Source: DATGLE01 sp035294325 (GTDB lineage Bacteria > Chloroflexota > Ktedonobacteria > Ktedonobacterales > Ktedonobacteraceae). From it: a stretch of 21,035 nt of DNA. The stretch covers positions 1 through 21,035 of the forward strand of contig DATGLE010000260.1 of assembly GCA_035294325.1 (NCBI GenBank). Direction: 5' to 3'. The position numbers were made by a program, and so were the translations under genes. The notes beneath the pieces were generated by a model that saw only the letters and a list, made by a program, of their open reading frames with translations, had not been told where the DNA came from and did not search any database. Below, in pieces: positions 1 to 6,919 of the stretch. Each line of letters opens with the position of its first letter. The first letter of the stretch is position 1.

Positions 1-338
1 GCCGGAAACGTGCTAACAGCATCTTGTAATAGAAGCAACATTCTTGTATAATGAGAAACGAGGGATACATTTCGGCAGGGAAGCCACCTCCTCATCCTTC
101 CAAATACTCCTCAGGAAACAAGAATAATCGCGCGCTTTGCTGTGATAAAAGTTACAGCTAATACTCTTTCTCATAAGAGAGACTAACGCTATGTACATGT
201 CCGCCTGACTGCTCACCTCTGACTCTTCACCAGAGGGTGCGCCGCAGGCGCTCAACTCACAGACGCCATCTTACCGGGTGCGCCCGTGGCGCACAAAAAC
301 GGGCCAGGGCTACTTAATGCTCGCCAAAAGCGGGGGTC

Positions 339-358
339 AAGGGGGCGACCGCCCCCTT
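339..358. repeat. GC-rich hairpin, related to the one at 2758-2780
   Basis: Perfect 8-bp arms AAGGGGGC / GCCCCCTT with a GACC loop. The flanks GGGGTC before and GCGGGGAGCGGG after resemble the reverse complement of 2735-2790. There the arms read CCAGGGGGC / GCCCCCTGG, so the outer pairs differ on both sides while pairing is kept. Confidence 0.5.
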
Positions 359-471
359 GCGGGGAGCGGGCACCCTTCCCACTGGGGAGATATCCCCGCC
401 CCACGCCTGAAAGGAAGGGGGGGCGGGGAAAAACGGGAGCATGAAATCGCCCTGAAAACAGGCACATCGGG

Positions 472-501
472 TTAGACGATTCGAGCCAGACATGGTAAGA
501 T
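472..501 (+). promoter_or_regulatory. Possible promoter of the cupin gene
   Basis: TTAGAC (472-477), an 18-bp spacer and TAAGAT (496-501) make a weak sigma-70-like promoter 55 bp before the cupin start. An inverted pair CCAGA (486-490) / TCTGG (501-505) brackets the -10 region. The 12-mer CCTGAAAACAGG at 451-462, just upstream, recurs inside the PTS promoter. Read from sequence only; the -35 match is poor. Confidence 0.3.
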
Positions 502-555
502 CTGGCGCGGAAGGTTATTGCATATACTCATCCATTGTTTTGAAGGGAGGGCGTT

Positions 556-936
556 ATGGGCCACAGGCCGGGGGAATCAGAAGATCAGGAGGCGATAGAG
601 GAAACGGCGGGCGATGTGGCCGTCTTCGACCTGCGCGCACTCACGCACTTTCAGGATGAGCGCCCCTATGTACAGGTGCTCTCGGAGAGCGACGCGGCTC
701 GTGTCCTGCTCTTTGCCTTTCAGGCGGGACAACAATTGAAGGAGCATCGCACTACCAGTCAGATTCTTGTGCAGGCGCTGCGGGGCCGCATAACGTTTAT
801 CTCTGAGGGCAGCAGTGTTGAACTGCACGCGGGCATGCTCCTGCAACTGGAGGCGGATATTCCGCACAGCGTTGTGGCGCGAACGAACGCCGTAATGCTG
901 CTCACCATGACGCCCAACCCGTCGCAGGTGCGGTAG
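556..936 (+). CDS. Small cupin-domain protein
   Basis: A 126-residue single-domain cupin. Residues 38-118 show the two cupin motifs. Motif 1 is around GQQLKEHRT with His64, and motif 2 is around GMLLQLEADIPHSV with His104. The first motif is degenerate: the usual HxH...E set is reduced to one histidine, so metal binding may be weak or absent. The first ~25 residues are acidic and probably disordered. GGGAGG about 7 bp upstream supports this start. Cupins of this size serve as small-molecule sensors, isomerases or dioxygenases, and nothing here fixes a substrate. It stands alone, 185 bp before the acyl-CoA synthetase, so the two may not be co-transcribed. Confidence 0.8.
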   Translation: MGHRPGESEDQEAIEETAGDVAVFDLRALTHFQDERPYVQVLSESDAARVLLFAFQAGQQLKEHRTTSQILVQALRGRITFISEGSSVELHAGMLLQLEADIPHSVVARTNAVMLLTMTPNPSQVR

Positions 937-1121
937 GGTTGTCTGCGTTCTTGCTCTCCCCTGACGGCCACCTGAGCGGCGCGGCTACGTAAGGATGCAG
1001 GCCATACCTTGCAAAAGACGAGCGCCGCAGGTGCGAGCAAGGCGGATGCCTGACCTGTAGGAAACGTGGTAATATTTATGCAAGGATCTCGATATATATT
1101 TTTGATGAAAGGCAGGCAGAC
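937..1121. repeat. Intergenic region with a probable decayed palindromic module
   Basis: No gene. CTTGCTC at about 950 faces GAGCAAG near 1035. Between them lie GAGCGGCGCGGC and GAGCGCCGCAGGTGCGAGC, the same GC-rich flank motifs that surround the long palindromes at 12943-13052 and 18781-18885. The palindromic core itself is missing, so this may be a relic or a precursor. The 3' part is AT-rich (TAATATTT, GATATATAT) and may hold the promoter of the acyl-CoA synthetase, though no clear -35/-10 pair stands out. Confidence 0.35.
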
Positions 1122-2699
1122 ATGGAAGAGAAAGTCTATCGCACCGAACTGACGCCCGTAAGCTTCCTCGAACGTAGCGCTCTCATATTTCCCAACAAAA
1201 CAGCGGTTGTGCATGGCGAGCGCAAGTACACCTATCGCGAATTTGCCGAGCGCGTCTATCGCCTGGCCTCACACCTGCGCGCCTGCGGTATGCAGAAGCA
1301 TGATCGCGTTGGTTTCCTCTGCCCCAACATCCCGCCGATGCTGGAGGCGCACTTTGCCGTGCCGGCAGCGGGCGGCATCCTCGTCGCCATTAACACGCGG
1401 CTGAGTTCGCCCGAGATTGGCTACATCTTGAAGCATTCGGGCGTGAAATTTCTCTTCGTTGATGCCGAGCTACAGCCCCTCGTTGAGCCGCTCGACCTGG
1501 CAGGCGTGCAGGTTGTGCGCATCGACGATAGCGGCATGCCCGATGACCCCTACGAGCAATTTCTCGCCGGGGGATCGCCGCAGCCCGTGGCAAGCTGGCT
1601 GGAAGACGAAGAGGAGACCATATCGATTAACTACACCTCCGGTACGACGGGAAACCCCAAAGGCGTGATGTATACCTATCGCGGGGGCTATCTCAACGCG
1701 CTGGCCGAGGTCATTTCGACGGGAATGAACAGTGAGAGCGTCTACCTGTGGACGCTGCCAATGTTTCACTGCAACGGCTGGTGCTTTACCTGGGCCGTTA
1801 CGGCGGTTGGCGGGACGAACGTCTGCCTGCGCAAGCTCGATCCGGCGCTGGTCTGGGATCTCTTCGAGTCCGAGGGCGTGACGCATTATAACGGCGCCCC
1901 CACTGTGCATATCTTCCTGGTCAATCATCCGAAGGCTCATCGCCTGGAGCGCCAGGTTGTGGTGACGGTTGCGGGCGCGCCGCCGTCCCCTACGCTGCTG
2001 GCCCGCATGCGGGAACTGAACTTCCGGCCCGTGCACGTCTACGGACTCACCGAGACCTACGGCCCTTATACGATCTGCGAGTGGCACGATGAATGGGCGC
2101 AGCTCTCAGAAGAGGAGCAGGCGCGCATGCTGGCAAGGCAGGGCCAGGGCAATGTGGTCGCGGATCGCGCGCGCATTGTCGATGAAGCAATGCACGATGT
2201 GCCGTGGGATGGCGAGACGATGGGCGAGGTGGTCATGCACGGCAATAACGTGATGAAGGGCTATTTCGCCAATGAGGAAGCCACGGAGAAGGCGTTCGCC
2301 GGCGGCTGGTTCCATTCGGGCGATATCGGCGTATGGCATCCCGATGGCTATATCGAGCTGCGTGATCGCAAGAAGGATATCATTATTTCGGGCGGCGAGA
2401 ATATTTCTACCATCGAGGTAGAGCAGACGGTGGCGAAACATCCCGCCGTGCTGGAGTGCGCCGTTATCGCCATCCCCGATGAGCAGTGGGGCGAACGCCC
2501 GAAGGCGTTTGTGACGCTCAAGCCGGGCCAGAACGCAACCGAACAGGAGATCATTGACTTCTGCCGCCAGCGCCTGGCACATTTCAAGTGTCCCGCCGCC
2601 GTGGCTTTCGGCGACCTGCCCAAGACCTCTACCGGCAAGATTCAGAAGTACGTGCTGCGCGATAAAGAGTGGGCAGGACGAGAGAAACGCATTAATTAA
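1122..2699 (+). CDS. AMP-forming acyl-CoA synthetase (fatty-acid--CoA ligase family)
   Basis: A 525-residue full-length member of the ANL adenylate-forming superfamily. It activates a carboxylic acid with ATP to an acyl-adenylate and then transfers it to CoA. Visible core motifs are the P-loop YTSGTTGNPKG at 171-181, YGLTETYG at 307-314, GWFHSGDIG with Asp401, the hinge region RDRKKDIIISGGENIS from 414, and the C-terminal catalytic lysine in STGKIQK at Lys506. MFHCNGW near residue 210 is typical of the medium/long-chain AlkK/FadD-like branch, so the substrate is probably a medium- or long-chain fatty acid or an aromatic acid. The last seven or so codons and the stop lie inside a perfect 44-bp palindrome. 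The neighbouring gene is convergent, so this is probably a single-gene unit. Confidence 0.93.
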   Translation: MEEKVYRTELTPVSFLERSALIFPNKTAVVHGERKYTYREFAERVYRLASHLRACGMQKHDRVGFLCPNIPPMLEAHFAVPAAGGILVAINTRLSSPEIGYILKHSGVKFLFVDAELQPLVEPLDLAGVQVVRIDDSGMPDDPYEQFLAGGSPQPVASWLEDEEETISINYTSGTTGNPKGVMYTYRGGYLNALAEVISTGMNSESVYLWTLPMFHCNGWCFTWAVTAVGGTNVCLRKLDPALVWDLFESEGVTHYNGAPTVHIFLVNHPKAHRLERQVVVTVAGAPPSPTLLARMRELNFRPVHVYGLTETYGPYTICEWHDEWAQLSEEEQARMLARQGQGNVVADRARIVDEAMHDVPWDGETMGEVVMHGNNVMKGYFANEEATEKAFAGGWFHSGDIGVWHPDGYIELRDRKKDIIISGGENISTIEVEQTVAKHPAVLECAVIAIPDEQWGERPKAFVTLKPGQNATEQEIIDFCRQRLAHFKCPAAVAFGDLPKTSTGKIQKYVLRDKEWAGREKRIN

Positions 2700-2717
2700 T
2701 GCGTTTCTCTCGTCCTG
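2674..2717. terminator. 44-bp perfect palindrome spanning the acyl-CoA synthetase stop codon
   Basis: Arms 2674-2695 and 2696-2717 are exact reverse complements, 22 bp each with no spacer (left arm begins CAGGACGAGAG, centre TTAATTAA). The TAA stop at 2697-2699 lies inside, so the left arm is coding sequence and the right arm is its mirror image. A T6 run follows at 2729-2734, too far from the stem for a classical intrinsic terminator. Its place between convergent genes suits a terminator role. Confidence 0.7.
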
Positions 2718-2734
2718 ATGGTAAATAATTTTTT

Positions 2735-2780
2735 CGGGGGACACCCCCGCGCCCCCGCCAGGGGGCTTGCCGCCCCCTGG
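2735..2780. repeat. Tandem GC-rich hairpins behind the GntR gene
   Basis: CGGGGG-ACA-CCCCCG (2735-2749) is followed by CCAGGGGGC-TTGCC-GCCCCCTGG (2758-2766 / 2772-2780), ending 8 bp from the gntR stop codon. It may act as a terminator or 3'-end stabiliser for the leftward gene. It resembles the hairpin at 339-358 in reverse orientation. Confidence 0.55.
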
Positions 2781-2788
2781 ACCCTCGC

Positions 2789-3541
2789 TTAGCGGGCGGG
2801 TTTACGGTGCAGTTCGGTGATGAACTTGTAGCGGTCTCCGCGATAGAGGGATTTCACGAACTCGAAGGCATTGCCCGCCTGGTCATAGGTGACGCGATGC
2901 ATGAGCAGCAGGGGAGAGCCGATCGCCACATGGAGAAGCGCGGCTTCGTAGGGCGCCGCGAGAATCGGTTCGAGGCTCTGGGTGGCGCGCTCCAACTGGA
3001 TGCCCCAGCGCTCGGCCAGCAGCTTGTAGAGCGATTGGTTCTCGAGATCTTCGCGGCTCAGGCCGGGGCAGACGGAAGCCTTCAAGGTACTCGTCTCCAG
3101 GGCCATCGGCTCGCCATCGGCCAGGCGCAAACGCGTACAGACGAAGACGTGCTCATCTGGCGCTAGATTCAGAGTTTTGCGCACGGTATGGTCCGGCGTC
3201 GTCTCTTCAAAAGAGATAATGCGTGCCCCGGCCTGCATGCCGCGCTTCGCCATATCCTCGGTGAAGCTGGTCAGCCCGCTGAGCGCCTGTTCCAGTTTGG
3301 GAGGCGCGACAAACGTTCCGACGCCCTTGCGACGAATAAGAATGCCCTCATTGACAAGCTCGGCGATGGCCTGGCGCACCGTCATGCGGCTCACCTGATA
3401 GGTTTCGACCAGCTCGCGCTCCGGCGGCAGGGGCGTGTCAATGTTATATTCGCCCTCTTCAATTTTGGCGCGTAGTTGCTGCATGATTTGATAGTAGATA
3501 GGAACCGGGCTGCGTTTGTCGATAAAGCGATTCATAACCAT
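2789..3541 (-). CDS. GntR-family transcriptional regulator, HutC type (UTRA domain)
   Basis: A 250-residue regulator. The N-terminal winged helix-turn-helix (about residues 12-78) contains LPPERELVETYQVSRMTVRQA, the GntR signature, and ends in RRKGVGTFV. Residues ~98-243 form a UTRA effector domain, the HutC-subfamily fold that binds small molecules, often sugar phosphates such as GlcNAc-6-P or GlcN-6-P in NagR/DasR/YvoA. It is divergent from the PTS/NagA locus with 420 bp between, so it most likely represses that locus and is released by a phosphorylated amino sugar. That is inference from family and position. The first ATG is taken as start; an ATG two codons in (3535) is equally possible, as the ribosome binding site is weak. 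Confidence 0.9.
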   Translation of the reverse strand: MVMNRFIDKRSPVPIYYQIMQQLRAKIEEGEYNIDTPLPPERELVETYQVSRMTVRQAIAELVNEGILIRRKGVGTFVAPPKLEQALSGLTSFTEDMAKRGMQAGARIISFEETTPDHTVRKTLNLAPDEHVFVCTRLRLADGEPMALETSTLKASVCPGLSREDLENQSLYKLLAERWGIQLERATQSLEPILAAPYEAALLHVAIGSPLLLMHRVTYDQAGNAFEFVKSLYRGDRYKFITELHRKPAR

Positions 3542-3626
3542 ATGCTACTCTTTTCTCCCTCATCCGTGGGTCAGGGCCTCCCATATGCTCTACCATTATA
3601 GCTCTTCTGCTCAATATTTCTCTAGC

Positions 3627-3671
3627 CTGCTTTCGGTGCGCTCCGCCGCAGGCGGAGCGCACCGAAAGCAG
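3627..3671. repeat. 45-bp palindrome (21-bp arms, GCA loop) between gntR and the PTS promoter
   Basis: Arms 3627-3647 (starts CTGCTTTCGG) and 3651-3671 are exact reverse complements around GCA. It lies upstream of both divergent genes, so it is not a simple terminator. It could insulate the two promoters. The apex GCTCCGCC-GCA-GGCGGAGC resembles the GC-rich flank motif of other palindromes in the window. Confidence 0.75.
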
Positions 3672-3704
3672 ACTAAGATTATTCTACCACGAAAATCTAA
3701 ATAT

Positions 3705-3720
3705 AGACATCTAGACATCT
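3705..3720. promoter_or_regulatory. Direct repeat AGACATCT x2 abutting the PTS -35 box
   Basis: Two adjacent copies of AGACATCT (3705-3712, 3713-3720); the last base overlaps the TTGACG -35 element. Position suggests an operator, for the adjacent GntR regulator or an activator. It does not match the known TGGTCTAGACCA palindrome of NagR/DasR, although CTAG is present at the junction. Confidence 0.35.
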
Positions 3721-3748
3721 TGACGGATTGCCTGAAAACAGGTTATAT
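3720..3748 (+). promoter_or_regulatory. Sigma-70-like promoter of the amino-sugar PTS locus
   Basis: TTGACG (3720-3725), 17-bp spacer, TTATAT (3743-3748): a strong consensus-like pair. The spacer contains CCTGAAAACAGG (3731-3742), a 4-bp inverted repeat around AAAA identical to a sequence at 451-462, which would block RNA polymerase if bound by a repressor. Transcription would start near 3755 and leave a 5' leader of roughly 205 nt. Confidence 0.6.
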
Positions 3749-3857
3749 TTCACATTAGGAATCAGCATATCCTCATGTACTCGTACCGGTTCAGCACCGA
3801 TCTGGTTGATTCTAGAAAGGAGCAGGAAGAGCATTATTTTTCCCTTTCGCGACCCCC

Positions 3858-3932
3858 CTGACGAAACACAGCATTGCTGCTGGCGCCAGAAGTAAAGAGC
3901 ATTCTTCGCGGACGAAGAAGGTTTAGCGTCAG
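3858..3932 (+). promoter_or_regulatory. Structured 5' leader of the PTS transcript
   Basis: Within the leader, CTGACG (3858-3863) can pair with CGTCAG (3927-3932), enclosing CAGC-ATT-GCTG (3869-3879), the self-complementary CTGGCGCCAG (3880-3889) and the hairpin TTCTTCG-CGGA-CGAAGAA (3902-3919). This would be a multi-branched fold ending about 30 nt before the IIC start. I recognise no known riboswitch class; the pairing may be chance. Confidence 0.25.
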
Positions 3933-3961
3933 CTTATAACACCTGACCAGGAGGTAGAAAC

Positions 3962-4711
3962 ATGGGAGGTTACTCCGTTGGCATCGCATTGTTGCTGGCA
4001 GTGTGGGCGTATGTTGGCATTGTCTTACAATTAGGTCCCGGCCTCTGGTGGACAGAGGCGCTCATTTCAGGTTTTGTTACCGGCGTAATCGTTGGCAATA
4101 TCCCCCTCGGACTTACCATTGGTGCGACCCTGACCCTGTTATCCCTCGGTCTCTGGACGTATGGCGGCGCCACCATCCCGGACTTTCAGACGGGCGCTAT
4201 CGTCGGCACAGCTATTGGCGCGCTTGCTGGCGGCGTTGGTCCAGGACTGGCCGTTGCCATTCCTACGGCTCTGCTCATGACGCAGATGGATGTACTGGGG
4301 CGAGCCGTAACAACGATCTTTATTCATGGCGCCGACCGCTATGCCGAAGATGGCAACGAGCGCGGCGTAGTTGCCATGCACCTGCTCGGACAACTCCCCT
4401 GGGGGCTGTCGCGCTTCATTCCCGTCTTCCTGGCGATCTGGCTCGGCTCCGGCCCGATCCAGTCGGTCATCAAGTCTTCGCCTCAGTGGTTCTTCAATGG
4501 CATGACGGCGGTTGGTCACGTCCTGCCGGCCCTGGGCTTTGCCCTGCTGCTTACCATGCTTCCCTTGCGGCGCTACTGGCCTTACCTGCTCATCGGCTTT
4601 GTCGCGTTCGCGTACCTGAATATGCCGATTATCGGTATCGCGATACTTGCCGTCGCCGTTGGCTTCCTGATGAACAGCCTGCAAACCAGGAGAGGAGAGG
4701 TAAATGTCTGA
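3962..4711 (+). CDS. PTS system mannose/fructose/sorbose-family subunit IIC
   Basis: A 249-residue polytopic membrane protein, the sugar channel of a mannose-class (Man/Aga/Sor) phosphotransferase permease. It is almost wholly hydrophobic with about six or seven membrane segments. Conserved family stretches include GFVTGVIVGNIPLGLTIGA (about residues 37-55), GATIPDFQTGAIVGTAIGAL (about 69-88) and MTQMDVLGR near 107. Length is close to the usual ~250-265. AGGAGG eight bases before the ATG gives an excellent start. It is first in the order IIC-IID-IIA-IIB, and its 3' end overlaps the IID start by 8 bp, implying translational coupling. With nagA downstream the transported sugar is probably N-acetylglucosamine, N-acetylgalactosamine or a relative. 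EI and HPr are not in this window. Confidence 0.93.
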   Translation: MGGYSVGIALLLAVWAYVGIVLQLGPGLWWTEALISGFVTGVIVGNIPLGLTIGATLTLLSLGLWTYGGATIPDFQTGAIVGTAIGALAGGVGPGLAVAIPTALLMTQMDVLGRAVTTIFIHGADRYAEDGNERGVVAMHLLGQLPWGLSRFIPVFLAIWLGSGPIQSVIKSSPQWFFNGMTAVGHVLPALGFALLLTMLPLRRYWPYLLIGFVAFAYLNMPIIGIAILAVAVGFLMNSLQTRRGEVNV

Positions 4712-5648
4712 GCAAATCGAAAACGAGGAGACCAGGACCGGCCTTGAGGAAACGGTACCGGTAGATACTACCGGGGAAACGGTACCGGTGGATACCGCCG
4801 GCAAGGGTGCCGCAACGAATGGGGCCAATGGCGCGGTAGCGCTGGAGCCATCGGTTGTGAACAGGGCGATGTGGCGGCACCTGATTACCCTGCAATGGTC
4901 GTGGAACTACGAACGCATGCAGGCGCTTGGCTATCTTTACTCGATGCTTCCGGTTATCGATGCGGTCTATAAGACCAGAGAAGAGCGCATCGCGGCGATG
5001 AAACGGCACCTCGTCTTTTACAATACCAATCCGCAGGTCGGCTCTCCGCCTATCTTTGGCGCGACAGTCGCGCTTGAGGCGCAGCGGGAGGGCGAGGTGG
5101 TCGATAGCCTCAAAGTTGGCCTGATGGGGCCGCTGGCTGGCATCGGCGATACGATCCAGGCTATTCTCTACCGGCCTATTGTCGCGGTCATCGCGGCCTC
5201 GCTGGCGCTGGCGGGCAGCGTTCTGGGACCGATCATTATGTTCCTCTCGGGTATCCTCTGGACGATACTGATGATCCCGCTCTTCCGTCTTGGCTATCGC
5301 CAGGGCATTAACGTGACCCAGGAAGTTACCGAGGGTGGTGTCCTGTCACGTATTACAGATATGGCGACGACGATGGGCATGATCGTCATCGGCGGCTTCA
5401 TTCCGAGCATCATGGCTGCGGTGAAGACGCCGCTCAAGTACGCTCAGACAGTCACGGCTAACGGGCAGACGCATACGGAGACGGTAGCGCTCCAATCCGT
5501 GCTCGATAAGATCGTCCCCTACATCCTGCCTGTGGCCTTTGTCGCGCTGGCTTACTGGCTGATGCGCGGCTTGAAGCTCTCGGCGGTCTGGACGCTGATT
5601 ATCCTGGCCGTGCTGGCCTTCGTCCTGAGCCTGATCGGGTTCCTATAG
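4704..5648 (+). CDS. PTS system mannose/fructose/sorbose-family subunit IID
   Basis: A 314-residue partner of IIC; IIC and IID together form the membrane sugar-translocating unit. The family core starts near residue 50 (VNRAMWRHLITLQWSWNYER) and includes KVGLMGPLAGIGDTIQAIL around 135-153, the most conserved IID motif, followed by C-terminal hydrophobic helices. IID proteins are usually about 270-285 residues. The excess is an N-terminal acidic, low-complexity tail of ~45 residues containing a perfect-phase 9-residue tandem repeat (ETVPVDTTG / ETVPVDTAG, residues 16-33). The start lies inside the end of the IIC gene and is preceded by a purine-rich GGAGAGGAGAGG ribosome site, which supports it. 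An element-filled gap of 285 bp separates it from IIA. Confidence 0.93.
   Translation: MSEQIENEETRTGLEETVPVDTTGETVPVDTAGKGAATNGANGAVALEPSVVNRAMWRHLITLQWSWNYERMQALGYLYSMLPVIDAVYKTREERIAAMKRHLVFYNTNPQVGSPPIFGATVALEAQREGEVVDSLKVGLMGPLAGIGDTIQAILYRPIVAVIAASLALAGSVLGPIIMFLSGILWTILMIPLFRLGYRQGINVTQEVTEGGVLSRITDMATTMGMIVIGGFIPSIMAAVKTPLKYAQTVTANGQTHTETVALQSVLDKIVPYILPVAFVALAYWLMRGLKLSAVWTLIILAVLAFVLSLIGFL
4749..4802 (+). repeat. 27-bp tandem duplication in the IID N-terminal tail
   Basis: Two adjacent 27-bp units (4749-4775 and 4776-4802), each encoding ETVPVDT(T/A)G and containing GGTACCGGT. They differ at only a few positions, pointing to recent in-frame slippage or duplication within a disordered tail. 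Confidence 0.8.
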
Positions 5649-5700
5649 TCGAAAGGTACAGTGACAATCAGGGTTGGCAATAGGGGGCATGGTGGGAGGC

Positions 5701-5864
5701 TGTAGGGGCGCGGCACACGTCATGGGAGGGTGGGAGAGGTGGGGTGGAGGACGTGCGCAAGCCCGCGCCCACCTGAAAGGGCGGATGGTGTCTGGAGAAC
5801 GGTGGGCGGGCTTGCGCGGAGGCCCCCACCCATTTCCCCACCCTGCCCGCGCCGCGCCCCTGCA
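5701..5864. mobile_element. MITE-like hairpin element, copy A
   Basis: A ~164-bp element with inverted ends TGTAGGGGCGCGGC (5701-5714) and GCCGCGCCCCTGCA (5851-5864), one mismatch. Internal arms GCGCAAGCCCGC (5755-5766) and GCGGGCTTGCGC (5806-5817) are perfect; the G/C-rich stretches between also pair. It shares ends and internal arms with 17408-17564. No coding capacity is visible. It sits in the PTS operon between IID and IIA; whether it reduces IIA/IIB expression cannot be told. No target-site duplication is obvious. Confidence 0.7.
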
Positions 5865-5933
5865 ATGGCTCCGGCCTGGCTGGCCCTGATCGTTAAGCTT
5901 CATGGTTCATTGCACATAGAGAGGACGCTGGCA

Positions 5934-6332
5934 ATGATTGGTATTGTACTGGTCGCGCATGGAGCGCTGGCGGATGGACTCAGGAACGCGGCTGAGATGA
6001 TCGTTGGCCCGCAGGAGCGTTTGCGGACTGTGGGCATGGAGCCTGCCGCCGACCTGGATAGCCTTCGCGCCGAGATCGAGGCTGCGGCCTCCGCAGTGGG
6101 CGCGGAAAATGAGGTCCTGGTGCTGGCCGATCTGATGGGGGGCAGTCCGGCCAATGCAAGCGCGGCCCTCGCGCTCAAAGGCGTACCTGTCATTTGCGGC
6201 GTCAATCTATCGATGCTGCTTGAGGTGCTGATGAATCGCGATCAGGAGAGTGCGCAGAACCTTGCACAGATAGCGCTTGGGGCCGCGACGGAGGGAATCG
6301 TCAACCTGACACAACAGTTGACAAATACATAG
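5934..6332 (+). CDS. PTS system mannose-family subunit IIA
   Basis: A 132-residue cytoplasmic phosphocarrier of the EIIA-Man fold that takes phosphate from HPr-His and passes it to IIB. The start IGIVLVAHGALADGL carries the phosphorylated histidine at position 9, matching the family (VxHG). ADLMGGSPANAS near residues 65-76 is the second conserved loop. The open frame extends further upstream, but that part is inside the hairpin element and has no family similarity. ATG 5934 has GAGAGGA eight bases before it and begins exactly at the domain start, so it is chosen. IIA and IIB are separate genes, unlike the fused ManX of E. coli, and IIB follows after 55 bp. Confidence 0.92.
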   Translation: MIGIVLVAHGALADGLRNAAEMIVGPQERLRTVGMEPAADLDSLRAEIEAAASAVGAENEVLVLADLMGGSPANASAALALKGVPVICGVNLSMLLEVLMNRDQESAQNLAQIALGAATEGIVNLTQQLTNT

Positions 6333-6387
6333 GAGGTGCATCCGGTAGCAGTAGCTCTTAAACACTGCGAGGAAGCGGAGAAGAAAC

Positions 6388-6879
6388 ATGGCTGTTACTC
6401 ACATGCGTATCGATAATCGGCTGATCCACGGGCAGGTGACGGTGAGCTGGGCGAATGCATTCAAGACTACCCATATGATCGTGACGAACGATCAGGTAGC
6501 GCGCGATCCGCTGCAAAAGATGCTTTTGCCGCAGGCGGCACGCGGCGTGCCGACGCTGGTGCTCTCGGTGGAGGACACGCTGAAGTTCGCGGCGAGCGAG
6601 GAGGGGCAAAAGGCGCGTATTTTAATTATTGCCAAGCTGCCCCAGGATGCGCTGCGCCTGCTGGAAGGCGGTTTGAAGCCTGCTGAGATCAACGTCGGCA
6701 ACCAGGCGCCAACGCCGGGCACAAAGTTCAAGATGGTGACGCATTCCATTGCCGCCACACCCGAAGATGCAGCGATTTATCGCGCCATTGCCGGGAAGGG
6801 CTACAAACTGACGTGCAAAATGATGCCATCCGATAGGGCCACCGATTTTCTCGAAGTTCTCAAGAAACACAAGCTGTAA
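6388..6879 (+). CDS. PTS system mannose/fructose/sorbose-family subunit IIB
   Basis: A 163-residue cytoplasmic IIB subunit that receives phosphate from IIA and transfers it to the sugar at the IIC-IID channel. RIDNRLIHGQVTVSW at 7-21 is the family signature, with phosphorylated His14. Length and the closing segment (PSDRATDFLEVLKK) fit sorbose/mannose-class IIB. GGAG seven bases before the ATG supports the start. With IIC, IID and IIA this completes a four-gene permease. A weak hairpin (CAGCCGT 6890-6896 / ACGGCTG 6908-6914) without a T-tract lies just after the stop. The next gene follows after 149 bp. Confidence 0.94.
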   Translation: MAVTHMRIDNRLIHGQVTVSWANAFKTTHMIVTNDQVARDPLQKMLLPQAARGVPTLVLSVEDTLKFAASEEGQKARILIIAKLPQDALRLLEGGLKPAEINVGNQAPTPGTKFKMVTHSIAATPEDAAIYRAIAGKGYKLTCKMMPSDRATDFLEVLKKHKL

Positions 6880-6919
6880 TTTCAATCCTCAGCCGTCTTA
6901 CGAAAAAACGGCTGCTGCG

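Larger units (their letters stand above)
1..555. other. Gene-free leader region with GC-rich hairpins
   Basis: No convincing gene is visible. Bases 1-230 are comparatively AT-rich and have only short open frames without family resemblance. From about 239 the composition turns GC-rich and highly foldable. It contains GCGCC-GCA-GGCGC near 241-253, GTGCGCC-CGT-GGCGCAC near 279-295, AAGGGGGC-GACC-GCCCCCTT at 339-358, GGGGA-GATA-TCCCC, and CCCCGCCCC pairing with GGGGCGGGG near 394-427. The last ~80 bases are ordinary and carry a possible promoter for the cupin gene. Confidence 0.6.

Noticed and set aside
13..255. 80-codon open frame on the minus strand
   Set aside because: No family resemblance, no ribosome site noted, and it ends in the GC-rich flank motif; treated as chance.
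278..475. 65-codon frame on the plus strand (and an overlapping minus frame at 252-467)
   Set aside because: Both run through GC-rich hairpin repeats and encode low-complexity Gly/Arg/Pro sequence with no motif.
1470..2744. Antisense frames of 205 and 212 codons opposite the acyl-CoA synthetase
   Set aside because: Shadows of a clear gene; no motifs, and the second begins beyond the palindrome at the gene end.
3705..3720. Classical NagR/DasR operator
   Set aside because: The AGACATCT direct repeat shares only CTAG with the known TGGTCTAGACCA palindrome, so it was listed as an unspecified site.
5730..5933. Upstream extension of the IIA frame by 68 codons
   Set aside because: It lies in the hairpin element, encodes Arg/Pro/Gly-rich sequence without family similarity, and the ATG at 5934 has a ribosome site and starts exactly at the domain.
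6890..6914. Hairpin after the IIB gene as an intrinsic terminator
   Set aside because: Only 7 bp with an 11-nt loop and no following T-tract; too weak to call.
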